Shown one piece after another: positions 8,216 through 16,977 of a stretch of DNA of 64,000 bases. This DNA is from Pseudorhodoferax sp. Leaf274 (lineage in GTDB: Bacteria; Pseudomonadota; Gammaproteobacteria; Burkholderiales; Burkholderiaceae_C): NCBI RefSeq assembly GCF_001422445.1, contig NZ_LMNA01000023.1, positions 124,001-188,000 of the forward strand. Reading direction: 5' to 3'. Numbering within the stretch: the stretch's first letter is position 1; the number at the start of each line of letters is the position of its first letter. The notes beneath the pieces were generated by a model. The model did no database searches, was not told the origin of the DNA, and saw only the letters and a program-made list of their open reading frames with translations. Position numbers and translations under genes: made by a program.

Positions 8216-9393
8216 CCGTACCAATTTCCTCGTCGAGTCATGGTTCCCAAGGGAGGAAACCTGGCATCGTTTTTTGCATGCGCTATCCCGACGACCAAGG
8301 TTTCGTGTGGAAAACGATCGGACACACGCGGGATTTGGTCGCCGGGCATCTCTTGCAATTCAAGTGCTATGTTGCTTTCCCCAAGCTCACCGGAAACTCC
8401 GCGCATCGTTTTGACTTTCTGGAGCCCGTCGAGTTGGACTGTTACGACATGGCGGATGGCGCCAAGGCAAAACTGCGCGATTTCGTCGTTGGGCATGACG
8501 TGGTGGCGATTGTCTACATGAGCGCGCTTCCCAGCACTTTGGATATGGATTTTCTGAGGCGCTCGGGGTTGAGAAGCATCAACACCGAGAACGACAGCTT
8601 CGACCATGCGCGCCGCGACCCATGGGCCACCAAGTTCGCCAAATTCCTTGTCAGGCGCGTATTGCGCAGGCAGTTGCACGACTTGCACATTGCCAACGCT
8701 GTGTCGCAGGGCGAGTGGTTGCGCGCCTATGCGCAGATTCCGGCAGACCGCCTTGTCGTGATTCCGGACGGCGTGGACTGCACGCATTTCGTGCCGCGGT
8801 CTGCCAGCACGCCATCCGTTCTGGATCCCCGTTACCGTTGGGTGGTTTGCGCTGGGCAGGCACGCTCTGAAAAGCGCATCGAATGGGTGATCAGGGCCGC
8901 ATCCAGGATCATCGAGAGCGGCGCGTTTCCTGATGTTGCGTTCGTCTACGTGGGCAGCGGGGGAATGCTGCCCGCCTGGAAGGAACTGGCCGCGACGTCA
9001 GGATTGGCCGACCGCTTCCATTTTGCAGGTCACCATGCCGATCTTCGTCCTTACTACCAGTCGGCGGTTCTCATGGTGCATGCCTCAGAGCTGGAGAGTT
9101 TCGGCTTGGTCATCGTCGAGGCGATGGCCTGCGGTCTGCCTGTCATTGCCTGCCGCGCCGCTGGACCCAGCGAAACGGTCGTCGACGGGGTGACCGGCTG
9201 TTTGGTTGATGTCGACGACGAGCAGGGCTTCAACGATGCCATCGACCGCTATCTCGCGCGTCCCGATTTGGCGCAGGAGCACGGATCGGCGGGGCGGGCC
9301 AGGGCCATGCAGAAGTACTCCATCTTCCGACAGGCCGCCGACATCGCTGCGGCGATCGAGGATACCTTGTCGAAACGGCGTGCGACTTCTTGA
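8212..9393 (+). CDS. Glycosyltransferase, GT-B fold, family GT4-like
   Basis: 393 residues from the ATG at 8212, which overlaps the flippase stop (ATGA); an ATG at 8194 gives a six-residue longer form. The C-terminal nucleotide-sugar domain is clear: VVCAGQARSEKRIEWVIRAA, VYVGSGGMLPAWKELA and the E-x7-E motif ESFGLVIVEAMACGLPV, then AAGPSETVVDGVTG. These are hallmarks of retaining GT4 enzymes. It acts in the cytoplasm on the growing lipid-linked glycan; donor sugar unknown. Confidence 0.87.
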   Translation: MTVPISSSSHGSQGRKPGIVFCMRYPDDQGFVWKTIGHTRDLVAGHLLQFKCYVAFPKLTGNSAHRFDFLEPVELDCYDMADGAKAKLRDFVVGHDVVAIVYMSALPSTLDMDFLRRSGLRSINTENDSFDHARRDPWATKFAKFLVRRVLRRQLHDLHIANAVSQGEWLRAYAQIPADRLVVIPDGVDCTHFVPRSASTPSVLDPRYRWVVCAGQARSEKRIEWVIRAASRIIESGAFPDVAFVYVGSGGMLPAWKELAATSGLADRFHFAGHHADLRPYYQSAVLMVHASELESFGLVIVEAMACGLPVIACRAAGPSETVVDGVTGCLVDVDDEQGFNDAIDRYLARPDLAQEHGSAGRARAMQKYSIFRQAADIAAAIEDTLSKRRATS

Positions 9394-9459
9394 AGAATGA
9401 AGTTTTCAACCGCGGTGCATGATTGACTTGTCGATTGAGTAATTGAATGGTGAGGAAGA

Positions 9460-10359
9460 ATGATGTTCGAAGAATTTTTCGAGGGAAGAAATCGTTCCAT
9501 CGCTTGGCACTACCTGGAAAAGAAGCGCAGGCAGAACCTCGCGAAGTACCCTCAGATGTGCTGCTATTCTTTTGAGCACATCGCCCAATACATCAATTTC
9601 GATGGAAGATACGAGAAGGACGAGCTGGATTACGTTGGCCGTAAACTGGAGCGATGGATTGCGGGCAAGGTCGTTCTGGATATTGGGGCGAATATCGGAA
9701 ACCACACCGTCTTCTTTGCCGAGAAGGCGGCGCATGTTTTTTCCTTCGAACCCCATCCGCGCACGTTCCAGCTTCTGAAGCTCAATTCTGAGAATTTTCG
9801 TAACGTGACCGCGTACAATCTTGGGGCCTCTGACTGCGAAAAGCAGTTGATGGCGGTCAGCCCGCTTCTGAATGTCGGTGCGACCGCGATCGTCGCAGAT
9901 TCAGACCAGGCCGGCCGGGTTTCAGAAAATGAAAGAAAGATACTTTTCAATCTTGTTGCCATCGACGACGTTGCCGAACTGGCCGGTGCAGACATCGGTT
10001 TTGTGAAGATCGATGTGGAAGGGCACGAGTTGCAGGCACTGCATGGCTTGAGCCGGATATTGAGCCAGCAAAAGCCGGTCGTCATGTTCGAGCAGCACGG
10101 CAAAGAGATAGAGGGCGGCACTTCGCCTGCGCTCGACTTCTTGAGAGAGCGTGGATACCAATACCTTTACGAAGTGGTCAAGCCCGCCAGCTGGAGAACT
10201 CCGGACAGCCTGCCAGGCTTCATCCGCATGCCGTTGAAGTTCCTGGAAAAGCTGTTCCTCGGGAAACCGGACGACAGCATGGCCACGAAGCCGCTCAGCA
10301 CCCTGGAGCAACGAAGCTATTTTGTTCTGATCGCGTCTGCTGTCGAATTGCAGAATTGA
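9460..10359 (+). CDS. FkbM family SAM-dependent methyltransferase
   Basis: 299 residues. SAM motif I is VVLDIGANIGNHTVFFA (about residues 71–87), followed by VFSFEPHPRTFQLL and the FkbM signature VKIDVEGHELQALHG (~184–198). The family O-methylates sugars or other hydroxyls, and in glycan loci is usually taken to methylate a sugar of the repeat unit. A GAGGAAG Shine-Dalgarno precedes two consecutive ATGs; 9460 is used, 9463 is equally possible. Two lines I counted by hand are 53% GC (9481–9540) and 48% GC (9781–9840), well below the ~73% of a comparison line at 24001. Confidence 0.87.
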   Translation: MMFEEFFEGRNRSIAWHYLEKKRRQNLAKYPQMCCYSFEHIAQYINFDGRYEKDELDYVGRKLERWIAGKVVLDIGANIGNHTVFFAEKAAHVFSFEPHPRTFQLLKLNSENFRNVTAYNLGASDCEKQLMAVSPLLNVGATAIVADSDQAGRVSENERKILFNLVAIDDVAELAGADIGFVKIDVEGHELQALHGLSRILSQQKPVVMFEQHGKEIEGGTSPALDFLRERGYQYLYEVVKPASWRTPDSLPGFIRMPLKFLEKLFLGKPDDSMATKPLSTLEQRSYFVLIASAVELQN

Positions 10360-10422
10360 CGGCTCATTTTTTCCCAGCCCTGTAGGCAGCCGGTCATGGG
10401 CAGGCTGGCGCCCTTTGGTGGT

Positions 10423-11337
10423 TCAGGCCAGCGTGCGCAGCACCTGGCGGGCGGCGCGGGCGTACTTGCCGTTGATGAAACGCATATAGCCGATGAAATG
10501 CACGAATACGGGCGCTGCCGCAGACTGGTCTGGCGTGCTGTATTTCGGCCAGGGAAGCAGCCGCGTGCCATGTGCATTGGCGACCAGGTAATTGGAAGTC
10601 ACCTGTTCCGTGCCCCATTCGTTCCAGCGTCCCTGCGTGTGGTCGCGCATCTTGCGGGCAAAGTCCAGCAGTTCGTCGCGCATGCGCGGATCTGGCGCAA
10701 AGCCCGTGAAGCCGGAGCAGCCGCGCACATACAGCGGCATGCGCAGTCCGGCGACCACCATGGTGACTTCGGAAAGCGCCTGGATATTGACATAGGAGAG
10801 GCTTTGCCATGGGCGGGCATAGGCCTCAGCTTCGGCCAGTGTGACGATCTTCTGGTCGGCTTTCTCGCCGATCACGAAGCCATTGCAGCTGCGCACGGCG
10901 TCCAGCACTTCCGGTATGGGAGCCAGGGTCAGTGTGTCGGCGTCGAGCTGCACCACATAGTCGGTCTGCGCGTACTCTGAAATGGCGTAGAGGCGTTCCC
11001 AGGTGCCTCCGCGTGGAATGTCGGGGTGCACGAACTCGTCGGCGCGGCGAAATTCGATGTGCGGAATCTGCTGGCGCATGACCGCCTTGTCCTCTTCCGA
11101 CAGGCTCGGATCGCAGACGACGACGATGCGGCGCGGATCGGCGTAATGGGCGAAAGATCTGGCGGCCAGCAGATAGGCATGGACGTCGCGGTGCTGCACC
11201 ATGGACAGTACCGTGAAGGGCTGGGTGCCGCGTTGCAATGGACGTGCCCTGTCGATCTGGCGTGCAACCGCGTTGAAGCGGTTGGAGTGGTAGTCGCGGA
11301 TCAGGCGGTTCTTGATGCGTGCAGGCAGGGAGAGCAA
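10423..11337 (-). CDS. Putative glycosyltransferase with DxD motif
   Basis: 304 residues, no clear membrane segment. It has FTVLSMVQHRDVHAYLLAARSF near the start, a nucleotide-sugar/metal-binding style DYVVQLDADTLTL around residue 125–137, and later GCSGFTGFAPDP. This is compatible with a GT-A fold transferase distantly like GT8, but I do not recognise a specific family. It is the last gene of the minus-strand operon that starts with the UDP-glucose dehydrogenase, and is convergent with the FkbM gene (63-base gap). Confidence 0.6.
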   Translation of the reverse strand: MLSLPARIKNRLIRDYHSNRFNAVARQIDRARPLQRGTQPFTVLSMVQHRDVHAYLLAARSFAHYADPRRIVVVCDPSLSEEDKAVMRQQIPHIEFRRADEFVHPDIPRGGTWERLYAISEYAQTDYVVQLDADTLTLAPIPEVLDAVRSCNGFVIGEKADQKIVTLAEAEAYARPWQSLSYVNIQALSEVTMVVAGLRMPLYVRGCSGFTGFAPDPRMRDELLDFARKMRDHTQGRWNEWGTEQVTSNYLVANAHGTRLLPWPKYSTPDQSAAAPVFVHFIGYMRFINGKYARAARQVLRTLA

Positions 11338-11367
11338 GTCGGGCCTCCTCGTAAGATGGGGTGGGAT

Positions 11368-12312
11368 TCAGCGTGCCGCGTTGCGGAACATGGCCTGCAG
11401 AGCGCGCGGCGCACGACGGCCGGGCGTGTAGATGCCTGTGCGTTGGGCCAGGCCGTCCCAGAAGCCGAGCATGCAGGCCTGCCGATGTTCAGGTTGGTCC
11501 TGCAGGCGTGCCAGCACGCGCACCGTGCGCCGGTAGTTCCAGAAGGCCACGCGCAGGTAGGTGGCCAAGGACACATGCCTGCGCCACATGAGCAGGTCGT
11601 TGCGGGTGGTGTAGTAGTAGTAGTAGGGCTTGCGCACGCCGTTGTTCCAGCTATGCCAGACGCGCGCGCGGTCGACCATGCATTTGCGCAGGCCGGCCAG
11701 CCCGCAGCGGATGGAGTAATCGGTGTCTTCCGAGTAGGCGAACAGGCGCGCGTCGAGCAGGCCGACGCGCTCCAGCGTAGCGCGGGGAATGAGCAGCGCA
11801 GTGCCCCACAGGACCAGCTGCTCCGGGGTTTCGTTCTGCCAACGCCTGGCCGTGGATAGGTCCGCGGTTTCTTCAATGGTGGGCGGGTCCAGGTGGTAGC
11901 GCGAGCCCCCGTGCTGGATGCTGTCGCTGCCGCGGTGGTACAGCACCGGACTGAGCAGGCCGATGCGGTGGTCCGCCTGGGCTGCGCGCACCAGTTCGCT
12001 GAGGCAGTCGGATGCAACCTGGGTGTCGTTGTTGAGCAGCCAGACATAGTCGGCCTCGTACCGTGCCGCTGCCTGCAGCCCAAGATTGCAGCCGCCCGTG
12101 AAGCCCAGGTTCTCGGGATTGGCGAGCAGATCGATGCCCTCTTCCCGCGAAAGTACGGCAAGGGAGTCATCGGTCGAGCCGTTGTCGATGACCAGGATGT
12201 GCTGGTTCCGGTAGTCGCTGGCGCGCAGCGACTGCAGGCAGGCAAGCGTGTCGGCCGGGGCGTTCCAGTTGAGGATGACGACCAGGACCCGCGGTGCGTT
12301 CGGTGTGGGCAT
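11368..12312 (-). CDS. Glycosyltransferase family 2, rhamnosyltransferase-like
   Basis: 314 residues. GT2 motifs: VLVVILNWNAPADTLACL at the start, LVIDNGSTDDS, NPENLGFTGGCNLGL and the metal-binding YVWLLNNDTQV, followed by SEDTDYSIRCGLAG for the acceptor/base region. This arrangement is that of WbbL-type inverting transferases that add rhamnose or a similar sugar. The sequence contains a run of five tyrosines (KPYYYYYTTRN) encoded by a short TAC/TAT-type repeat, an oddity without obvious consequence. It is separated by seven bases from the upstream gene. Confidence 0.85.
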   Translation of the reverse strand: MPTPNAPRVLVVILNWNAPADTLACLQSLRASDYRNQHILVIDNGSTDDSLAVLSREEGIDLLANPENLGFTGGCNLGLQAAARYEADYVWLLNNDTQVASDCLSELVRAAQADHRIGLLSPVLYHRGSDSIQHGGSRYHLDPPTIEETADLSTARRWQNETPEQLVLWGTALLIPRATLERVGLLDARLFAYSEDTDYSIRCGLAGLRKCMVDRARVWHSWNNGVRKPYYYYYTTRNDLLMWRRHVSLATYLRVAFWNYRRTVRVLARLQDQPEHRQACMLGFWDGLAQRTGIYTPGRRAPRALQAMFRNAAR

Positions 12313-12319
12313 GGGCGTC

Positions 12320-13195
12320 CTACAGGAAGCGGCGCAGGATGCGCTTGAGTCGCGATGCGTCCAGGCAGTCCAGTTGCGCCGGCGTCAAGTAACGGTGCTT
12401 GCGCATCCACCGCATCGTGCTGGCGGTGTAGGCATCGTTGTTCGGGACCTTGTAGAGATCGATGTGCGCCGGCAGTCCGTGCTTGAACTGGCCGTCGTAG
12501 GTGTGCAGCAGGGCTGCATCGACCAGGTACTCGTTCCAGTGGTTCTTCTGCACATGCCCCCAATTGCCGGAGCTGCGGTTGTTGGCGATCCGAATGTCGA
12601 TGCGGCGTTGGACCTGGGTCGCCGACCGGTATTGGAAATGGTTGATGAGCAGCGTTTCGGGCGCCGGCCGCAGGGGCGCCAGCCGCTGCTTGACCATGGC
12701 TTCGGTGAGCGGCACTTCAGGCTGGTGTTTGAACAGGCGCGGCTCGCCGTAATTGATGAGGTAGTGGCAGCGCTGCTCGATGGCGGGCGTCTGCGGGTCG
12801 AAGTCGGTGCTGGCGTCGCTGGGCGTCATGTAGAACTGGGCGGATCGGCTCTCGATGCAGTTGGCGCCCGTGGATTCGGCCTGTTCGATCCGGCCGAGAG
12901 GGGGCTCCGCGTACAGCTCGTCCGCGTCCAGGATGGCCATCCAGTCGCCGGTCTTGAATTCCCGCGCATGCGCGTTCAGGAGCTGGTACTTCAACTGGTC
13001 GGAAAAAGGCGTCGTCAGCAATTCGGCGCTGGCCACGATGTCGGTGAACTTCTTGGCCACCGCAAGCGTGCCGTCGCTGGAGCCGTTGTCGTAGAAGAAG
13101 ATCTTCGTGAAGCCGCCCTGCTGGCGCAGCGACAGCAAGGTGTGCTCGATGATGTCCGCCTCGTCTCGGGCGATCAGGACGCCGTAGAGGTTCAT
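12320..13195 (-). CDS. Glycosyltransferase family 2 (GT92-like acceptor region)
   Basis: 291 residues beginning MNLYGVLIARDEADIIEHTL, with the donor-site motif IFFYDNGSSDGTL and the DxD motif in WMAILDADELY. The C-terminal region carries HFQYRSATQVQRRI and many aromatic residues. The pattern, a GT-A transferase that starts with a scan of local I-x-R-x-E-A-D, is common in bacterial capsule and exopolysaccharide loci and is related to GT2/GT92 enzymes. Donor and acceptor unknown. Confidence 0.78.
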   Translation of the reverse strand: MNLYGVLIARDEADIIEHTLLSLRQQGGFTKIFFYDNGSSDGTLAVAKKFTDIVASAELLTTPFSDQLKYQLLNAHAREFKTGDWMAILDADELYAEPPLGRIEQAESTGANCIESRSAQFYMTPSDASTDFDPQTPAIEQRCHYLINYGEPRLFKHQPEVPLTEAMVKQRLAPLRPAPETLLINHFQYRSATQVQRRIDIRIANNRSSGNWGHVQKNHWNEYLVDAALLHTYDGQFKHGLPAHIDLYKVPNNDAYTASTMRWMRKHRYLTPAQLDCLDASRLKRILRRFL

Positions 13196-13241
13196 GGATG
13201 CATGCCCGCCCGCAGGCGCAATGCCGACCTTCGCACGGTGC

Positions 13242-14252
13242 TCATGGCCTTGCCGACAGACGCTCGTGCAGAGCCGACAGGCTCATGAAGGTGCCGCCGA
13301 GCCGTTCGGCGAAATGCCGGCAGACCTGCTCCACCGTGGTGAGGAAGCGCTCCAGTGCAGCGGCATCGCGCACATAGGGTGTGTGTCCGACCGCGAGTGA
13401 CGGGCTGTGGTAGGTGAGGCTGAATACCTGGCAGCCCGCGCCGTGCAGGGTGTCCATGAGGCGGACCAGGTCAGCCGGATCGCAGCCCTCGGGCGTCAGG
13501 CGAATACGTTCGAGCAGTCCGGTGCGGGCGGCGATGCCACCAAGGCGCAGCGATCGGGCCAGGCTGCCTTGCAATGCCGGGAACAATGCCGGGCCGGCGG
13601 CACGGGCCAGCCCGCAATAAGCGGTGGTGACGGGCAGCTCCAGCAGCCGGGCATCCCCCACTGGGAACCAGAAGGGCTGTTCGTCGCTGGCGGTGAAGTC
13701 CGGGCCACCGTCGGCCTTGAAGGCGGTGCGCGGGACCACGCTGGCATCGATGCGGTAGCCCAGGCGCGCGATGCTGGCTGCTGTCTGTGGACCCACACCA
13801 TAGCGCCCCGCCTTGAAGGTGATGGGCGCGCGGCCGAAGTTCTTGGTGATGGCCCGCGTCATGTTTTCCAGCTTGCGGTACTCGAGGTCGGGCGGCAGAT
13901 TGCCGGCATACGAGTTGAAGGTGTTGACCTCTTCCTCGTGCGGCGGGCAGACCCAGGGGTGCAGGTGGGTGCCGATCTCGCATCGTCCAGCCTCCATCAG
14001 TTGCCGCAGCGTGGCGACCGAGGCGGGCGTGGTGGCCACCGGCCAGTCGACGCAGTAGGTCGGAACGATGCCGTAGCGGTCGAAGATCCGTTCGTGGATG
14101 TGTGGCTGGGCGGCGATGCTGGACGTCTCCGTGCTGCTGCGGTCGAAGGGCCGGCTCCAGTCGAACTCCTCCTCCGTGTCGACGACAACCAGCAGCACGG
14201 GCGGATGGCCGGCCGGCAGGCGGGCGGGCGTGTGGCGGGCGCGCTCAAGCAT
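13242..14252 (-). CDS. Polysaccharide deacetylase-like (NodB-fold) protein
   Basis: 336 residues from the ATG at 14252, which overlaps the upstream fusion gene by eight bases. The metal-site motifs of the NodB/CE4-like fold are visible: VVVDTEEEFDW (Asp-Thr-Glu variant, about residues 21–31) and CEIGTHLHPW (H-x-H, ~91–100). Mid-sequence APITFKAGRYGVGP and late VFSLTYHSPSL complete the barrel. Similar proteins (WalW type) occur in surface-polysaccharide loci. It may deacetylate a sugar or act on another amide; the variant first motif makes substrate prediction unsafe. Confidence 0.75.
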   Translation of the reverse strand: MLERARHTPARLPAGHPPVLLVVVDTEEEFDWSRPFDRSSTETSSIAAQPHIHERIFDRYGIVPTYCVDWPVATTPASVATLRQLMEAGRCEIGTHLHPWVCPPHEEEVNTFNSYAGNLPPDLEYRKLENMTRAITKNFGRAPITFKAGRYGVGPQTAASIARLGYRIDASVVPRTAFKADGGPDFTASDEQPFWFPVGDARLLELPVTTAYCGLARAAGPALFPALQGSLARSLRLGGIAARTGLLERIRLTPEGCDPADLVRLMDTLHGAGCQVFSLTYHSPSLAVGHTPYVRDAAALERFLTTVEQVCRHFAERLGGTFMSLSALHERLSARP

Positions 14253-15930
14253 GGACGACCTTTCCAGGAGCCAACTCGGCAACCAATGTCTGCATGCAGG
14301 TATCGATGTGCTGGTAGGTCGTGGTGAACACGGAAATGTCCTTGCCATCCGGATCGGCGATCTCGGCACTGCCGTCCAGCAGCCGGGTCTTTGCCATCGC
14401 GTCCGGGTGGCGCTTGTGCAGGCTGTCCACGTTGATGCGGTCGAAGACCAGGATGAGATCGGCACCCTCGACCATGGCATCGGTGGCGACCTGCGAGCGG
14501 TGCGGCAGCAAATCGAGGCCGCGCGATGCGGCGGCACTGATGGCCTGCGGCGGCGAGGGCCGCCGGTTGCGCGGCAGCATGCCGGCGGATTGCACGTGGA
14601 TGCCGCTGTCGGGACCCAGCAGTGCGTGCAGGCGGTGTTCGGCGTACGGACTGCGGCAGATGTTGCCCTGGCAGACGAACAGCACGCGGCGCACCCGGCC
14701 CGGCGTGATGGCAATGGACGAGGGCCGCGGGCCGAGCAGCCTCGAGCGCAGGCCATCCAGGCGGTCGCGCAGGAAGTCGCGTAGCTCGCGCCATGCAGGT
14801 GCTGTGTCGTCGCGCACCCACAGGTCGTTGCGTTCATGGCCGATCAGAATGCGCCTGAAGCTCCACGCCCACGCAGCCATGGCCCGCAAGGCTGCGGCCG
14901 AGGCCAGGCTCTGCCGTGCCAGGCTTTTCCGAAGCTGCCAGAAGTCGTTGAGCAGGTTGCGGCAGTAGCGGTCGGGCACATAGCCGCGGTCGACGGGCGC
15001 TTCCCCCAAGACCTGGAGGCGGTACAGGGCCATCGGGAAGTCCACGCCCAGCGACACCGGCAGCGGCATCGATCCCCAGGGGCGCGCGTTGACCTCCAGC
15101 AGTATCCAGTTGCCGTCCGTCCGGTTCTCCTTGAACTCGAACATCGCCAGGCCCGTGTACCGGCTGACGGCTGCCATGGACTGCAAGGCGGCAAGGCGCG
15201 CGGGATGCAGCGGGACACTGCGGCGATAGAAGCTGCTGCCGAATTCCTCGTGCACGCGCTCGTGCTCGAAAGCCAGCACCACCGTGCCGGCGGCACAGAG
15301 CACGGACACTCCGAGGCCATGGCCGGGAAACACCTGCTCGGCCAGATACTGCTCCAGCGCATCGCGGTGTTGGTCGAGCCAGGCATCCAGCGCGGCGTGG
15401 CTGTCCAGCAAGCGGGCCGAGGTGCGCACGTACAGCTCGGGCCAGTCGTATGAGTGGCGCGGCTTGACGATCAACGGCAGGCCAAGTTCCGTGGCCAGCG
15501 CGGACGCTGTCGTGGCGCGGTCCAGCACGCGTCCGGCGGCAACTGGAACATTGCACTGCTGCGCCAGGGCGCGTGTGCGCTCCTTGTCGAAGAAGTTGGC
15601 AATTCCGGCGGTGTCGGGAATGGCCAGCCGCGCCAGCGGTTCGAGCACGTCGCGGTGGAGGTGCAGCGGCAGCAGGCTGCGCTCCTCGCAGGGAATCACC
15701 AGATCGAACTGCTCTGCGCCCAACAATGCCTGCATGGCGGCAAGCCAGTCGGCTCCGCCGTCCAGATAGTAGGGCAAGCGATGGACCCTGCGGATATACC
15801 TTGAACGCAGGGCGGGGGAAGCAAAGTCGTAGGGCGCGGCGTGTACTTCAAGGCCTGCGCGGCCGAGTGAACGCACGGTTGCCAGGAAACTGCGCGTGTC
15901 GTCGCCAATGACCAGGACTCTGTTGTTCAC
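14245..15930 (-). CDS. ATP-grasp ligase fused to low-molecular-weight protein tyrosine phosphatase
   Basis: 561 residues from a GTG at 15930 that overlaps the upstream gene stop (GTGA); an ATG at 15990 would lie inside that gene. Residues 1–~390 form an ATP-grasp carboxylate-amine ligase: RVLVIGDDTRSF, FFDKERTRALAQQCNVP, LPLIVKPRHSYDW (ATP lysine) and the metal site EFKENRTDGNWILLEVNARPWG. The C-terminal ~150 residues are a complete LMW-PTP: the P-loop VCQGNICRSPYAE places nucleophile Cys420 and Arg426 (C-x5-R), and EIADPDG supplies the general-acid Asp. LMW-PTPs normally partner tyrosine kinases controlling polymer export (Wzb/Wzc). Fusion to a ligase is unusual and suggests a coupled or scaffolded role in exopolysaccharide regulation. 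Confidence 0.85.
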   Translation of the reverse strand: MNNRVLVIGDDTRSFLATVRSLGRAGLEVHAAPYDFASPALRSRYIRRVHRLPYYLDGGADWLAAMQALLGAEQFDLVIPCEERSLLPLHLHRDVLEPLARLAIPDTAGIANFFDKERTRALAQQCNVPVAAGRVLDRATTASALATELGLPLIVKPRHSYDWPELYVRTSARLLDSHAALDAWLDQHRDALEQYLAEQVFPGHGLGVSVLCAAGTVVLAFEHERVHEEFGSSFYRRSVPLHPARLAALQSMAAVSRYTGLAMFEFKENRTDGNWILLEVNARPWGSMPLPVSLGVDFPMALYRLQVLGEAPVDRGYVPDRYCRNLLNDFWQLRKSLARQSLASAAALRAMAAWAWSFRRILIGHERNDLWVRDDTAPAWRELRDFLRDRLDGLRSRLLGPRPSSIAITPGRVRRVLFVCQGNICRSPYAEHRLHALLGPDSGIHVQSAGMLPRNRRPSPPQAISAAASRGLDLLPHRSQVATDAMVEGADLILVFDRINVDSLHKRHPDAMAKTRLLDGSAEIADPDGKDISVFTTTYQHIDTCMQTLVAELAPGKVVHA

Positions 15931-16904
15931 TTCGGGCCGGATGCGTGCTTGAGGGAGAGGGTGGCGATGTAGAGCAGATACAACAGCCACTTCCAGGAGA
16001 AGCGTGCAGCCAATGCTGCGCGGGCGAAAGGCAATGCTGTCCTGGACTTGCCCTGGGCAATGAAGTGCCGGCTGAGGTGGCGCAGAATATCACCTTCATA
16101 GTGACGGGTCATGCGCGAGATGGCAGGCGATGCCACCTCGCTGGCGATGTGTTGCGAGACCAATGCAGAGAGCAGCCAGCGCTCGACCTGGGAGTGGCTT
16201 GTGCTGGCGTTCTGCTGGCGGTTGCGGTCGGGAATGTTGTGCTGCCCAATCACCGCAGGGTTGAAGACGACGGTGCGACAACGGTCGATGGTGCGCCAGT
16301 AGAAGTCACGGTCTTCTTCGTAGCCCGTGCGTTCCCAGAAGCCGCCGGAGGCCAGCGCGATGCTCTTGCGCAACGCGTAGATGTTGAGGTGCGCGAAGCC
16401 GCCGGCCTGGGTCAACTGCGCCAATCCAACCGCAGTGGGGCCTGGGCCGGATTGCGCGCGCAGGCCCGGCAGCCAGGCGCGCGAGGCCACTTCGCCGCTG
16501 GCCAGGACGGCCTGCTGGTTCGAGATGTAGGCGTCGGCGGGCGGCTCGGCCTGGAAGGCCGCCAGCATGTTGCGCAGGTGATCGGGCGCCAGCCACACGT
16601 CGTCGTCGTCCAGGAACGCCACGATCCCGGCACGCGACCGGGCCAGCCCGAAGTTGCGCGTGTAAGAAGGGCCGCTGCCGCGTTGGCCGGCGCTGCCGAT
16701 CAGGTGCAATTGAAAGCGTGCGTCGTCGAACTCTGCAAGACCTGCGTAGGCGCCGCGGTGCTCGGCGTCGGAGCCGTCGTCAACCACATGCACTTCGAAG
16801 TCCGCCATCTGCTGCGCGGCGATCGAGGCCAGCGCACGCTGCAGCAGGGCCGGGCGGTTGCGCGTCGGGACGATGATGGAGATGGCGGGCGTTGCGACAG
16901 ACAT
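15927..16904 (-). CDS. Glycosyltransferase family 2
   Basis: 325 residues from the ATG at 16904. The GT2 opening ISIIVPTRNRPALLQRALAS, the donor site FEVHVVDDGSD, the R-G-S-G-P-S-Y-T-R-N-F-G-L-A segment and the metal-binding VAFLDDDDVWLAPDHL are all intact, and GYEEDRDFYWRTI matches the catalytic base region. A hydrophobic C-terminal stretch (WKWLLYLLYIATLSL) may tether it to the membrane. Coupled by GTGA overlap to the ATP-grasp/PTP gene. Confidence 0.85.
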   Translation of the reverse strand: MSVATPAISIIVPTRNRPALLQRALASIAAQQMADFEVHVVDDGSDAEHRGAYAGLAEFDDARFQLHLIGSAGQRGSGPSYTRNFGLARSRAGIVAFLDDDDVWLAPDHLRNMLAAFQAEPPADAYISNQQAVLASGEVASRAWLPGLRAQSGPGPTAVGLAQLTQAGGFAHLNIYALRKSIALASGGFWERTGYEEDRDFYWRTIDRCRTVVFNPAVIGQHNIPDRNRQQNASTSHSQVERWLLSALVSQHIASEVASPAISRMTRHYEGDILRHLSRHFIAQGKSRTALPFARAALAARFSWKWLLYLLYIATLSLKHASGPK

Positions 16905-16977
16905 CAGGTGGGGCTTGCGGGAGTGGCGGGCACTGCGGGAGGCGTGCTGGATCGCGTCACGGTCGAACCGGAGGCGC

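Noticed and set aside
11620-11640. Short TAG/TAC repeat, possible simple-sequence contingency locus
   Set aside because: Only five codons (five tyrosines) in a normal GT2 sequence; a trinucleotide repeat would not shift the frame, so phase variation is unlikely.
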